From Argyresthia goedartella (Eukaryota; Arthropoda; Insecta; Lepidoptera; Argyresthiidae), in NCBI GenBank assembly GCA_949825045.1, contig OX463810.1:31134201-31198200 (forward strand): a stretch of 64,000 nucleotides of DNA, read 5' to 3'. The translations under genes and the position numbers were made by a program. Shown here one piece after another: positions 52,341-62,852 of this stretch. Each line of letters opens with the position of its first letter. Position 1 is the stretch's first letter. Below the pieces are notes generated by a model. That model saw only the letters and a list, made by a program, of their open reading frames with translations, made no database searches and had not been told where the DNA came from.

Positions 52341-53725
52341 AAAGAAAGAAAGAAAGAAAGAAAGAAACATTTATTCACAAACACACAGGACACGCATATT
52401 AAACAAAAAATAAACAAAACAAAAAACATATAACAAGTGTGTCTCTGCGGCAGTGAACCGGACACTGGCTCAGCATTATGCTGAGATGTCAGACACCTAC
52501 AGCGCTGATTTTCAGCCAGCACCGTCGGTGACTCATGGAAACGTCATACCAAAAGAATATATATCTATAAACAACCTAGATTTTTGGGACAGGCGAAAGA
52601 GAAATAAACATAAATACAAAGTGAGATAATAATGTAAACACTACCTAGATGCAGCTTCATTAATATAATATTTACAGTAAGAATTACAAACAAAACTAGA
52701 TTAAAAAAAAAAAAAAAAAAAATGCAATTGGCATATTTATTGCTGTCACAGTGCTGGGGATTAGGATGTTTTCTGGAGCGTCAACAAATAGCCTTTAAGC
52801 ATACGCTTAAAGGTGTATCTGCTAAGCGCCCCTTGGATAGGAGGAGGGATATTATTCCAGCACTTAGACGCCGCAAACTTGAAACTACCTCTGAAAGCAG
52901 CGGTTCGGTGCATAGGTATAATGGCCATTGCCTTGAACCTGCGCACACTTTTGGACCAAACCAGTTTATTAAAAAGGTAGGTGGGGGTTTTGTGTCTTAC
53001 CACCCCGAACAGCAAAGTGGCCAAGTGCAGGCGCCGGCGTGCAGGCATGTTAAGCAAGTTAGCGGCGTTCAAGTAGGGAGTGATGTGGGACCGGGGAGGG
53101 ACTCTGAAACAAAAACGAGCACATGCGTTCTGCACTCGTTGTATGAGCCTCTTGGAACGACCACTAATGCACCCATTATACACGACATCACAATAGTTTA
53201 ACCTAGATAATATAAGTGATTCACATAGGTCAACACGCAAATCGACACTAAGGTAATCTCGTATATTATATAGAACTTTGAGGCGATAGAAGCAGTTACT
53301 CACAACATTTAGTATGTGGTTCTCAAAGCGCAAATTCCCGTCCATTAAAAGGCCGAGGTTGGTTGCTTCTACCACCCGTTCGATTGGTTCGCCCATGACG
53401 GCGACATTCCCGGAAGTCAGAGCTTCAAGGGTATTACGGATTTGATGTTTTGACCCAAAAACGACATATTTCGACTTGCCAGGATTAAGAACTAAACAGC
53501 TCTTGTCCGACCAAGAGGAAATACGGTCTAGGTCAGCATTTATCTTGTTTATGGCAGCAGATGTGTCTGACGGCACGCTAGAAAAGTAAAGTTGCACGTC
53601 GTCCGCGTACAGGTGATACTTGCAGCTCTCCATACTGTTAGTGATATCAGCGCTATACAGTATGAAGAGTAGAGGCCCGAGTATCGAACCCTGCGGTACT
53701 CCTCTTGTCTTATAAGCCAATAATC
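52341..53725 (-). mobile_element. 5'-truncated LINE, minus strand, (TTTC)n tail
   Basis: The RT frame 53720-52761 is followed by a 3' UTR of about 400 bp that ends GAATAAATGTTTCTTTC with a TTTC microsatellite (plus-strand AGAA repeat 52341-52366). A T20 run in sense lies between the stop and the rest of the UTR. Related 3' UTR sequence at 10322-10600. Confidence 0.8.
52761..53720 (-). CDS. LINE reverse transcriptase, C-terminal half
   Basis: 319 open codons. It begins at RT motif B ([20 protein letters not shown]), so the fingers and motif A are absent. Motif [10 protein letters not shown], then [38 protein letters not shown] (thumb), [16 protein letters not shown] and a normal C-terminal region to GYLLTLQ. 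Open all the way, hence a recent truncated insertion. As RT it would be inactive because motif A's Asp is lost. Confidence 0.8.
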   Translation of the reverse strand: MAYKTRGVPQGSILGPLLFILYSADITNSMESCKYHLYADDVQLYFSSVPSDTSAAINKINADLDRISSWSDKSCLVLNPGKSKYVVFGSKHQIRNTLEALTSGNVAVMGEPIERVVEATNLGLLMDGNLRFENHILNVVSNCFYRLKVLYNIRDYLSVDLRVDLCESLILSRLNYCDVVYNGCISGRSKRLIQRVQNACARFCFRVPPRSHITPYLNAANLLNMPARRRLHLATLLFGVVRHKTPTYLFNKLVWSKSVRRFKAMAIIPMHRTAAFRGSFKFAASKCWNNIPPPIQGALSRYTFKRMLKGYLLTLQKTS

Positions 53726-53934
53726 CATTTCACTCCACGAGAACTAGCTAAGCAATTGATACATTGAACGAAAAAATATTTGGAAAATATTTTCTGAAAC
53801 TAGAAAATGAAGACCCAATATCAAATGATATAGGAATTGAAAATTGATGGAATATTTTACCGTAAAAGTCGGAGTAACAAGTGACGAGCGAGGATTTCTT
53901 AATTGTTTCTTGCAATTTTTGATTGAGATAAATA
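53726..53934. other. Flank between LINE and maT element
   Basis: AT-rich DNA without homology that I recognise. It ends in the TA duplicated by the transposon. Confidence 0.4.
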
Positions 53935-55246
53935 CACAGTCAGGTCATAAGTTCTGTCACCCAATAAAAACTTTTGAATTTAGAACGCTGGCCACAAAAA
54001 AGTTTATTGAATTCGAATTTCGAATTTTTCATGAAAATAAAAAAGTGTACATTTTAGAATTTTCCTCATTTTTTAAATATGGAGTGGACACTTAAAGAAG
54101 TCCGTGTCGCAGTTATTACGTTGCATCGTTGCGGTTACGCGCCAATTCCGATTTTCGACTTACTGAATATTTTTAATACAAACCAAAAGATTCGTTTATC
54201 GTACTATAAAACGATACAATGAAGACTCTAGTGTAGATGACAGGTCAAGAAGTTGTCGCCCTCGCTCTGTTAGGACTCCAGCAGTGATAAAAGCTGTGAA
54301 GGCGCGAATTCAAAGAAATCCCATACGTAAGCAGAAACTGTTGGCCCTTCAGATGGGGTTAAGCAGGACCACGGTGAAAAGGGTGTTAAATGAAGACTTA
54401 GGGCCCTAAGCCCTATCGAAGAAAAACAGGACATCGTTTGGACGCTCGTTTAATGGACCTGGGACTAAAGAGATGCCGCGCTTTGTTGAAGCGGTACGCG
54501 GGAAAAAAGCATCGGGAAATTCTTTTTTCGGATGAAAAAATTTTCACCGTGGAAGAGAGCTACAACAAACAAAATGATAAGGTGTACGCACACAGCAGTG
54601 AAGAAGCGAGCAACCGTATTCCGCGTGTCCAACGAGGTCATTTTCCATCCTCGCTCATGGTTTGGTTGGGAGTCTCTTATTGGGGCTTAACTGCGGTACT
54701 TTTTTGTGAGAAAGGCGTAAAAACGAATGCAGTTGTGTATCAAAATACAGTCCTCAAAAACCTTGTGGAACCTGCTTCTCATACCATGTTTAATAACAGG
54801 CACTGGGTATTCCAACAAGATTCTGCGCCAGCTCATAGAGCGAAAAGCACACAAGACTGGCTGGCGGCGCGTGAAATCGACTTCATCCGGCACGAAGACT
54901 GGCCCTCCTCCAGTCCAGATTTGAGTCCGTTAGATTACAAGATATGGCAACACTTGGAGGAAAAGGCCTGCTCAAAGCCTCATCCTGATTTGGAGTCACT
55001 CAAGGCATCCTTGATTAAGGCAGCCGCCGATATTGACATGGACCTCGTTCGTGCTGCGATAGACGACTGTCCGCGCAGAATAAAGGCCTGTATTCAAAAT
55101 CGCGGGGGTCATTTTGAATAAACTTTATTACCATAAGAATCTATGTTTTATTAAGTTAATTTTGCTACATAAATGTTTACATAAATAATAAACATGTCTA
55201 AATTATTTCATATTGCTCATGTGACAGAACTTATGACCTGACTATG
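53935..55246 (+). mobile_element. maT-type mariner transposon (DD37D), 1312 bp
   Basis: Inverted repeats CACAGTCAGGTCATAAG (53935) and CATAGTCAGGTCATAAG (reverse complement of the right end, 55246), continuing with TTCTGTCAC, are flanked by TA at 53933-53934 and 55247-55248. The length is the usual 1.3 kb. The transposase is broken by two frame changes. It stands just before the LINE that starts near 55270. Confidence 0.85.
54079..55121 (+). pseudogene. maT transposase, N-terminal half frame-disrupted
   Basis: It starts at ATG 54079 with EWTLKEVRVAVITLHRCG (helix-turn-helix), with frame changes near 54180-54210 and 54405. The catalytic part is open from before 54438 to 55121. The acids are D in FSDEKIF, D in FQQDSAPAH (gat 54819) and D in SPLDYKIW (gat 54933), with 37 residues between the last two, the DD37D signature of the maT clade. 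The end is RIKACIQNRGGHFE. The breaks make the element non-autonomous, though its TIRs look intact. Confidence 0.85.
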
Positions 55247-55269
55247 TAAAATATTCGTTTAAATAATAA

Positions 55270-56870
55270 GTCAAAATTTCTCTCTTTTCTCAAAATATTT
55301 CGGTTCTGTTTTGGTTCAGGACGACTACTCAGTTAGTAATCTAACTAGAGACTTCAGAGGTCCGTCGTATGATCTGGGCAGTTGCTTGGCAAACATAGCG
55401 ATTAAAATTAAACAACTTGACTCGAATAAAGGGGCAGGGCCGGACGGTATTCCAAAATCGTTTATAAAAATGTGCGGAGAGGTACTCAGTATCCCTCTTG
55501 TCATATTATATAATAGATCTCTCCAAACGGGAATATTCCCGACCGTCTGGAAAACAGCTCACATTGTCCCAGTGCGAAAGTCAGGTGACAAATCAAACTG
55601 CGAAAATTACAGACCGATAAGTATCTTATCATGTATCGCGAAACTATTCGAGTCTCTCTTCTATGGATATATTTTCTGCCAGGTTAAACCCTTTCTTTCT
55701 GATAAACAACATGGTTTTACTAAAGGTAGATCTACAATCAGAAATCTGTTGGAGTACAAACATTTCCTATGCTCATCTTTTGCCGTCGGTGGTCAAGTAG
55801 ATGCAGTGTACACAGATTTTAGTAAAGCATTGGATAAAGTGAACCACACAATTCTTTGTCATAAAGTATCCGCCCTCGGTATACATGGAAGTTTGCTACG
55901 TTGGATCAAGTCATATCTGCAAAACAGCTTGTCAACAAAAGTCAACTTGTTGCCATAAAAGGGTTCATATCATCACCATACGTCAGTTACATCAGGAGTA
56001 CCACAAGACTCCCATTTGGGTCCGTTATTATTTATCATATTATCTAATCAATAAAATGTCGAGCCACTGTCTTTTATATGCCGATGATCTTAAGGTGTTT
56101 TCTAAAATTAATCATGTTAATGAATGTATTACATTACAAAATGATCTGAAATGCCTAAACGAATGGTGTTCTGTCAATAAAATGTATCTCAATGTGAGCA
56201 AGTGCTTTGTCTTCTCTTTCACTAAACACATACACATTAGATGGTATAGCCTTAGACCGCAAGACTGTCGCTAGAGACCTTGGCGTGCTTTTCGACGCGT
56301 AGCTATCTTTCAGACAGCATTATGAACACATAACTAAAAGGTCCCGTCAACTTTCAGTTTCATAATAAGAAACACGAAGGACTTCAAAAAACCCGGTAGT
56401 ATTATTTATCTATTTCAGGCTCTTGTGAGAAGTATTTTGGAATATGGCTGCCAAGTTTGGTCTCCCTTCTACGGAGTTCATATTAATAATATTGACAGAC
56501 AAATGCTTAAGATTTTGTCATACCGCTTTAATAAGTGTAATTCTCTTCTAAATTATAAACAAAGATTGAACTATTTTAAACTCACCTCCCTCGAAAACCG
56601 AAGAAAGATAAGCTTGCTTGATCTTAAGCTTCTTCACAAAATTTACACTCTAAAATCGATTCGCCTTTTTGCTTAACAAACTAAATCTCAACTGCTTTAT
56701 CCGTACTCGTTATCACAGACCGTTTCACCATCACATTTACCGGAACAATATTTGTTACTATAACCCCACCCCATCTCAAGGATATGCCGTTTGTACAACG
56801 ATCTCTCCAGTGAATACCCAGAACTTGATATTTATGAACCTAGACCTTATGAATTTATTAAACTAATTAA
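55270..56870 (+). pseudogene. LINE reverse transcriptase, multiple frame breaks
   Basis: 55311-55958: YFGSVLVQDDYSVS start, SNKGAGPDGIPKSFIKMC, YRPISILSCIAKLFE, DKQHGFTKGRST, motif A VYTDFSKALDKVNH (K-A-L-D where F-D is usual). 56055-56215: motif C LLYADDLKVF and the thumb. 56425-56676: ILEYGCQVWSPFYGVHINNI and the connection region to KLLHKIYTL. 56669-56866: HRPFHHHIYRNNICYYNPT. Frame changes near 55960, 56250, 56360 and 56670. Confidence 0.75.
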
Positions 56871-57094
56871 CTCTGCTCTGTCCTAGCCATCTTCAACCAA
56901 TTAGAATTAGATTTCTATTCTTTTTTTATACGTTTGATCAATAAATCATGTAATGGAATCATAAACACATTAAATTAAGTTTTACTATGTACACATAGTT
57001 TGGGCTACAGTCCAACACAAAGACCTGTAATGATGTATTGTTGTCTCAAATGGCTGTATTCTGTTTTGTGTACTTATTAAATAAATAAATAAAA
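55270..57094 (+). mobile_element. Decayed LINE, plus strand, (AAAT)n tail
   Basis: RT sequence in several frames over 55270-56870 and a terminal ATTAAATAAATAAATAAAATG at 57075-57095. The 5' side is cut close to the right end of the maT element. Confidence 0.75.
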
Positions 57095-57095
57095 T

Positions 57096-58115
57096 GTTCA
57101 AAAACTAAACCCGACTACTGAAGAATGTGATGGTAATCAGTTTCATTCTATTGGTGGATACTACTAGCACTTACACTAAATGCAATCAAATTAGCGAACA
57201 AGAGATAAAATTATTGTATCTACATATATATTTGGAATATGCTCATAAATCTCTTAAATTTCTCTTAAATCTCTAAAATCACAAAGCCTATAAATAATGA
57301 AAGTTCAAGACGCTTTACCTCAATTGTCAAATTCTGATAAGTAGCATTAGTAAATTTCCCCTAGTGTTTGGCCTATAGTTATACAGAATTAACGAGTTAA
57401 TGCAAGCAAGCAGAGAGCAAAAGCTAGTAATATAAGTATATTTGAATATTGCTCATTAAGCCCTTTTATTTGTTAACAAACATGATACTTTAAAAAAAAA
57501 CATGACTTAATGCCCTATTTAAGACATGTTTAATTGAGTGACCTACAACCAGACGCTTCTAACGATACCTAATTTGTCAAAGTCTGGTAAGTTAGATGTT
57601 CTAGAGACGCAAATAAAATATACATACATACATATGTCACCAAAAACATAACCCTCCTTTGTATTCACTGAAGTTGGGTAAAAATATTCATTCAACCTTA
57701 ATTTTTTCGTGTACCTTTTCGATAACTATCGAATACCTCAGTAAAAATGGCTACTAAACTTGAAATGCCAGGAGGTATATACACATCAGAGTATAGCGTT
57801 TGTTTTTCTGAAATCTACTTTTCATAGAAGAAATCTTTCCATTCGCTGTTTAGCGAAATATGCCAATCTTCATTTTCTGTGCAGCATAATCGCTAAAACT
57901 CGTTGAGCACATTGTACGAAAATGTACAATCTGCTCTATTAGTAGATGCACATCATAGAGCATAGTGGATGGATTCTATTTGTATGGTAATTTCACCGAG
58001 AATTATTATTTCACTTGATTATTTTACTTTTCAAACTTTTTCTTATATGGCGTGGCCAAGACACATTAAAGCCATGCAAGTCACAATGACATGTGATGAC
58101 CCAGATGGAGCGGGT
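57096..58115. other. AT-rich intergenic DNA
   Basis: No protein-like frame. A short CATACATACATA run at 57622-57636. Nothing else recognised. Confidence 0.4.
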
Positions 58116-58125
58116 TGATTTTTTG

Positions 58126-58862
58126 ACAGGTGTCACACTTCGCCAGCCACGGTGCACTCGCTGCTGCAGTACGGCGCCGAGGTGTGGGGGCGGGGGCGCG
58201 CGGCGGACTGGGAGCGAGCATTCAGGATGCAAAAGCGAGCCGTGAGAGCGTCCAGGTCCGCCGGGGCGTGTCGGTAAAACCTCACTTTAAAGCGCTGCAC
58301 ATGTTGACGCTCCCGTCCGTCGTCATACTCCAGGTGGCCGTGTACAAGCACGAGAACATCGACTCGTTCCGCAGGCATCACGACATCCACGGACACGCGA
58401 CCTGCAACGGTCACAGGCTCAGGACGGCTTCACACACCCTGGCCAAGTCATCAAAGTTGACTCACGTCATGGGTCCGACAGTGTACAATCGCCTACCAGA
58501 ATCTATTAAATCTGCGCCTAATTCCGCAAGCTTCAAAAAGCGGCTGAAACACTGGCTTGTTGAGCAAACCTTCTACTCATTCGCTGAGTTCGAAGCGACC
58601 ACTAAATTAGGATAATTGTATGAACAAGTCATTTACTACCTTGTGATTCCAATTTAATTAAATGAAAAATTAATTTAATTTAATTCAACATTAATTTAAT
58701 ACTTTATGGCAATTTTAATAAAAAAATAATAATAATGTTATCTTAATTTTTAGAATGCATTTTTATGTGTAACCACTGACATTTTTATACAGATGTATAT
58801 AAATATTTTTTTTATTTATAATCTGACATGTTTGTAATGTGTACGTAAGTGACACCTGTCAA
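58126..58862. repeat. 14-bp inverted repeat bounding a LINE fragment
   Basis: TTGACAGGTGTCAC at 58126-58139 is the exact reverse complement of GTGACACCTGTCAA at 58849-58862. Between them lies a LINE C-terminal region and its 3' tail. Two further GTGACAGCTGACA-like words follow at 58869-58881. Confidence 0.6.
58140..58615 (+). pseudogene. LINE RT C-terminal fragment
   Basis: 58155-58240 reads LLQYGAEVWGRGRAADWERA and FRMQKRAVRA; after a frame change the frame to 58615 gives LKALHMLTLPSVVILQVAVY (in its frame), KHENIDSFRRHHDIHGHAT, TVYNRLPESIKSAPNSASFK and KRLKHWLVEQTFYSFAEF. This is the C-terminal end of a LINE ORF2. A tail with AATAAAAAAATAATAATAATG follows at 58715-58738. The first 100 bp are notably GC-rich. 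Confidence 0.75.
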
Positions 58863-59080
58863 CAAATAGTGACAGCTGACAAACATTTCATGAAGTTACC
58901 GCCACCCACAAAAGACATGGACGTGTGGGTGGACTAAGAGTGGGGAGGCATCTGCCCTGCAATGGGAAACACCCCACCCCATCTGAGAAATCACATGTGT
59001 TTTATTCTGACCAGTATGCTGTGCCTCTTCCAACCCATCTGGGAAAATATACGACTATATATCTTGCCCTCTGATCGTCG
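58863..59080. other. Intergenic DNA with repeat-like GC
   Basis: CACCCCACCCCATCTGAGAA and CAACCCATCTGGGAAA look like parts of moth dispersed repeats, but I cannot define copies in this window. Confidence 0.35.
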
Positions 59081-59212
59081 AACAGAAATCGAAGCAGCGA
59101 TGAGCTAGCCCCTTCTAATGTAAAATGGAGTATTGAATAACTTTCACACTTAGTAACGTGAGTACAATTATGCCTCTGTCAGCCCGTACGCGTTATATAA
59201 AGCGTGACGCTG
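59080..59212 (+). repeat. Dispersed repeat family B, copy 3
   Basis: GCAGCGATGAGCTAGCCCCT, AATGGAGTATTGAATAACTT, ACAATTATGCCTCTG and AAGCGTGACGCTG match 10045-10170 and, inverted, 21893-22010. Confidence 0.65.
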
Positions 59213-60720
59213 TATATAACGCGTGTGGATCATTTGTCATTGTTGTAATGGCCATATGCAAGGAAACGGAAGTATTTAATATTCGGAGAAAATAACATTA
59301 AAAAATAATGAAAATGGAAAATTCACTTGCCGCAAACATAGATTTGGCAAAATAACAAATGTTCTGCAGAGAAATATGATGTTTGATAAATTATTTGAAA
59401 GGTTTTAATGGCTAATGAGGGTTTTTGCGGCAGGGCCGTAGTATGCCCCGCATTATATTAAAGTTTGTATGGCCTGTACATTTTTTACCGGACTGCTCGA
59501 GCGAAGCCGCAGGCACCATATCAGCTGTTATATTAAGAAATTCTTGAGCGGCAATCAAATTTAATGTTTTTTTTTAATTTTACTCTCACTTTATTTGCGC
59601 ATTTACAACAGGAAAAATCAGAGGGGAAGGTATCAAGATTCGAGATACAGAGAAATTCTATACTAGTGCCTTGTGTCTCGTCGGCGATAGCACAATATTT
59701 CTTCCCCAGCTGCTGCCAACAACGTGCATCCACGTCATGCATCGTGTCGAGGCGTCTTGTTTTCTTCAAGGCTGCCATTTGAGACTTCTTCTTACATCTG
59801 TACAATATCTCGTTTTACTATGTGACCCGAGGTATCAGTGAATATAACTATTCGATAAGTTGATATAAAACATTTACCACGTGCGTTATTAACATTCAGT
59901 TACAAATCGAGCGTTGTCCTCGAAGGGCACATTCGAACAGGGCTGACTCAGAAACCTTTTCTCTAGGTCGGATATTGGGCGACATCACATGAGTAAGTAA
60001 TCTCTAAGCGATGACGTCTCACACTACTCTCTATTTATTTCGCTCGCACACTCTGCGGTGTCCCGCTCGCACTTTCTGCCGTGATCCGTGGAGGAAATGC
60101 AATTTTGTCGCGGAGCACTTCCTCGCTTAGCTGACACTCGCCGCCGCTTTGGCACTTAGTTTTTATTACGTAACAAACATTGTACATAACATACTCGTTG
60201 AAATTGACGACTCAAAAAAATATTCTCAACCGACTTTTTGAACGTAGAATAGTATTATTTTTTAATTCTGGTTTGTAGAAGAACCGATGCCTCGAAGTGC
60301 ATTGTATGAATACTAGTGTACGTTATTTTATATTATTTATATAAATAAAAAATAATAACAAGACGAATATATAGTAAACATTTGTGTAATAGTGTAAACC
60401 AAGTGATATGCTATACATATACTATAAAAATATGATAATGATATAAATGTGAAAATTTACACTTTAAATCAACGTTATAGACAGTGCAGCAGTGAACAAA
60501 ACCAAGGTGTCAAACAAGCTAAAATCATTCAAATATAATTACCAATATGTAAATTAAACTCAAACAAACATAAAACTCAGTGAATAAACACGCAAAATCT
60601 GGACATAAGTGATAAATCGCGTCAGTGCAAAGTCCATTAACGACATAGCACACTCATCTTCCACGCTGCATCTACACCGCAATACTTACATACCAATTTT
60701 TCATCAAGTGTTATTCAATA
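59213..60720. other. Intergenic DNA, possible 5' region of the last LINE
   Basis: A stretch at 60015-60170 is GC-richer (TTCGCTCGCACACTCTGCGG, CACTCGCCGCCGCTTTGGCA) and contains GACGTC at 60011. It could be a promoter of the LINE that follows or of host origin; no motif decides it. The frame at 59533-59805 on the minus strand shows no family. Confidence 0.35.
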
Positions 60721-60830
60721 CTTGATAGCCGAAACGGTTAAGGAGGCTGTCTTCGCAACACAGTGGAGGACCTATGGTTTGATACCTATCCCCAGGTTTA
60801 TCAATTTTTTATTTTTTTATTTTTTGGTGA
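60720..60830 (+). repeat. tRNA-like SINE head
   Basis: A-box-like TAGCCGAAACGG at 60726-60737 and B-box-like GGTTTGATACC at 60776-60786, 39 bp apart. A T-rich stretch follows. It is diverged and unlike the two other SINEs. It may be part of the 5' UTR of the LINE. Confidence 0.4.
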
Positions 60831-61103
60831 ACGTGCACAATACGCATAGGAAGGAAAATTATACCAAGTGCAATCGTCATGTCATTATATGGAATAAAAA
60901 GAAAGTAACAATAATAACCTAAAATAAACACCGAAAACTAATCACCAACGCCATTTAGTGACAAAGACCATAACGACATCTAGCAGAAAATTGAAGAACG
61001 ACGTGTGCCCTAAGATCTACATAGTTAACAACCTTTCACAAAAACTCAACAGGGGGCGCTACAGTCGTTGTGCTGTTTTGAGGCCTAGTTAGAGATTATA
61101 GAG

Positions 61104-62730
61104 ATGAACCACAACTACATGAACCTCGAACGAACTAAAAACTCAAAAATGGCTATATGTGCAAGCTGCAATCAAGAAATAGGCAACAAACAACTAATGA
61201 AATGCCATATCTGCAAAAGAGAATACGAACTTACCTGTGCTAATGTTAGTGAAAAAATATATTACCTTTCTTTCCACCCTGTCAACCAACAACCAAGAGA
61301 ATGGAAATGTCCAAGTTGTATCTGCAAACAACCCAGGAATAACAACGACAATACACCCATTAGACACACCTATGCACTGATTCCTGAAAAACAGTTAGAT
61401 GACGCGAATGTAAATATTACTCAGCGCAGACAACCAAAAAAAAAGTTGGAAAACATGAGTTTCCCAGGCTTTCTGAATGATACCGACGAATCATCATTTA
61501 TTTGGAGATACCATACTCGATTCACAAATGGAAAATTCCGGGATAATCGGCAAAATAAGTGTGCCTCTCGAAACCAAGCTATTGAAAAATAACTCAAAAA
61601 TAGTCGAGGAAATTAAGTCTGAAATTAAGTCACTGTTACAGCAAGAGATACAAATTGCGATAAAAAAAATAAAAATAGAAATAGACAATAACATTGGCAC
61701 TTTAAAATTAGACCAAGATGAATCAAACCAGCAAATTGGAAAACTAATAGGTCGAATCAGTTTGATAGAGGAACAACTGTCTACCCTGAAAGAAGAAATA
61801 AGAAACAGTACATCATCAACAATGCCCAGATCGGAAACTGCTCCCAAAAGTGACCATACAAAGACAATAATCCTACACGGTTTAGATCAACCTAATTGGG
61901 AAGATGAAAACGAACTCTTCAGAAGAATCACCTATATATTTAGGGACATCCTGGATGTTAATATAGACGGATACATTGAAGATCTACGTAGATTGGGTCG
62001 CAGAGGAAGCAGAAGACCAGTAGCTATTGAACTGATAAGCAAGAGAATGGCTAAGTACATCATTGACAACAAGCAGTACTTTACTGAGCAGCAGTACTTT
62101 TTGAGTACTAATAGTGTTAACAATAACGCCTCCTTCTCTCGGACAAAGGATAGGAATATAATGTACAGCGATGAACTTGGAAAAAATATGGGTTTACAAC
62201 TTAGTCAGCGCCTGGGCCAGGCAATATTAAATAACTGTATGCCTGGCGCCACATATTCACAAATATTAAACAAAGTGTTGTCATCGCAGTTTTTAGAACC
62301 AACCACCCTAATTATTTTAATTGGTAGAAGGGAAAATGTATCTAAAAAACTAATTACTAAATACTTTTCCAAATTAAATTCTTTACAAAATGTAGATAGA
62401 ATAATCTTGTTTGCGTTTCCCTTCAGCCAATCTTTGTCACAACATGAAAATCATATAAGACATGATTATACATTTATACACACATTGACATGTCGTCATA
62501 CTGAAAAATTTCATTTCATAGACACCAATATTTGTATTGGAAAATATTTTTATTTGACTAAGGATAGGTATTACCTATCTAGGTTTTATACAAAACAGAT
62601 AGCACAGTCACTATCTTATTTTATTTTGAACTCAGTCAAGTTTTTGACTAATGAAACGCCTGCTTCTATTGAGCAGTGTAATAATAATGACATGTACTCC
62701 TTGGAATCTGTTCCAAGCTCTTTAAATTAA
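61104..62730 (+). pseudogene. LINE ORF1 (PHD-like finger, coiled coil, RRM-like, esterase-like), one frame break
   Basis: 61104-61592: a PHD-type zinc finger (CASCNQEIGN, CHICKREYELTCANVSE, WKCPSCICK) at residues 17-75. From 61477 the second frame gives a coiled coil (VEEIKSEIKSLLQQEIQIAI, ISLIEEQLSTLKEEI), an RNA-binding RRM-like block (IILHGLDQPNWEDENELF, IEDLRRLGRRGSRRPVAIEL) and an esterase-like part (YSDELGKNMGLQLS, NNCMPGATYSQIL, TLIILIGRREN). The frame change is near 61500. CR1-group ORF1 proteins combine a PHD finger with an SGNH esterase; I cannot place all esterase catalytic residues here, and TLIILIG-RREN lacks the usual G-x-N-D. Confidence 0.7.
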
Positions 62731-62852
62731 CCCATAGGACAACAGAGAGTAACTCTGGCAGTAATATTAATATTTGTATAAATATACCTTCATCTTGCCC
62801 ATTAAATCAAGTTACTAGTAATGAAAAATGTAAAAGTAAGAATATTTTAAAC

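Noticed and set aside
59533..59805. 90-codon minus-strand frame
   Set aside because: No family recognised; it ends in an A-rich stretch and has no neighbour that supports it, so I did not call it a gene.
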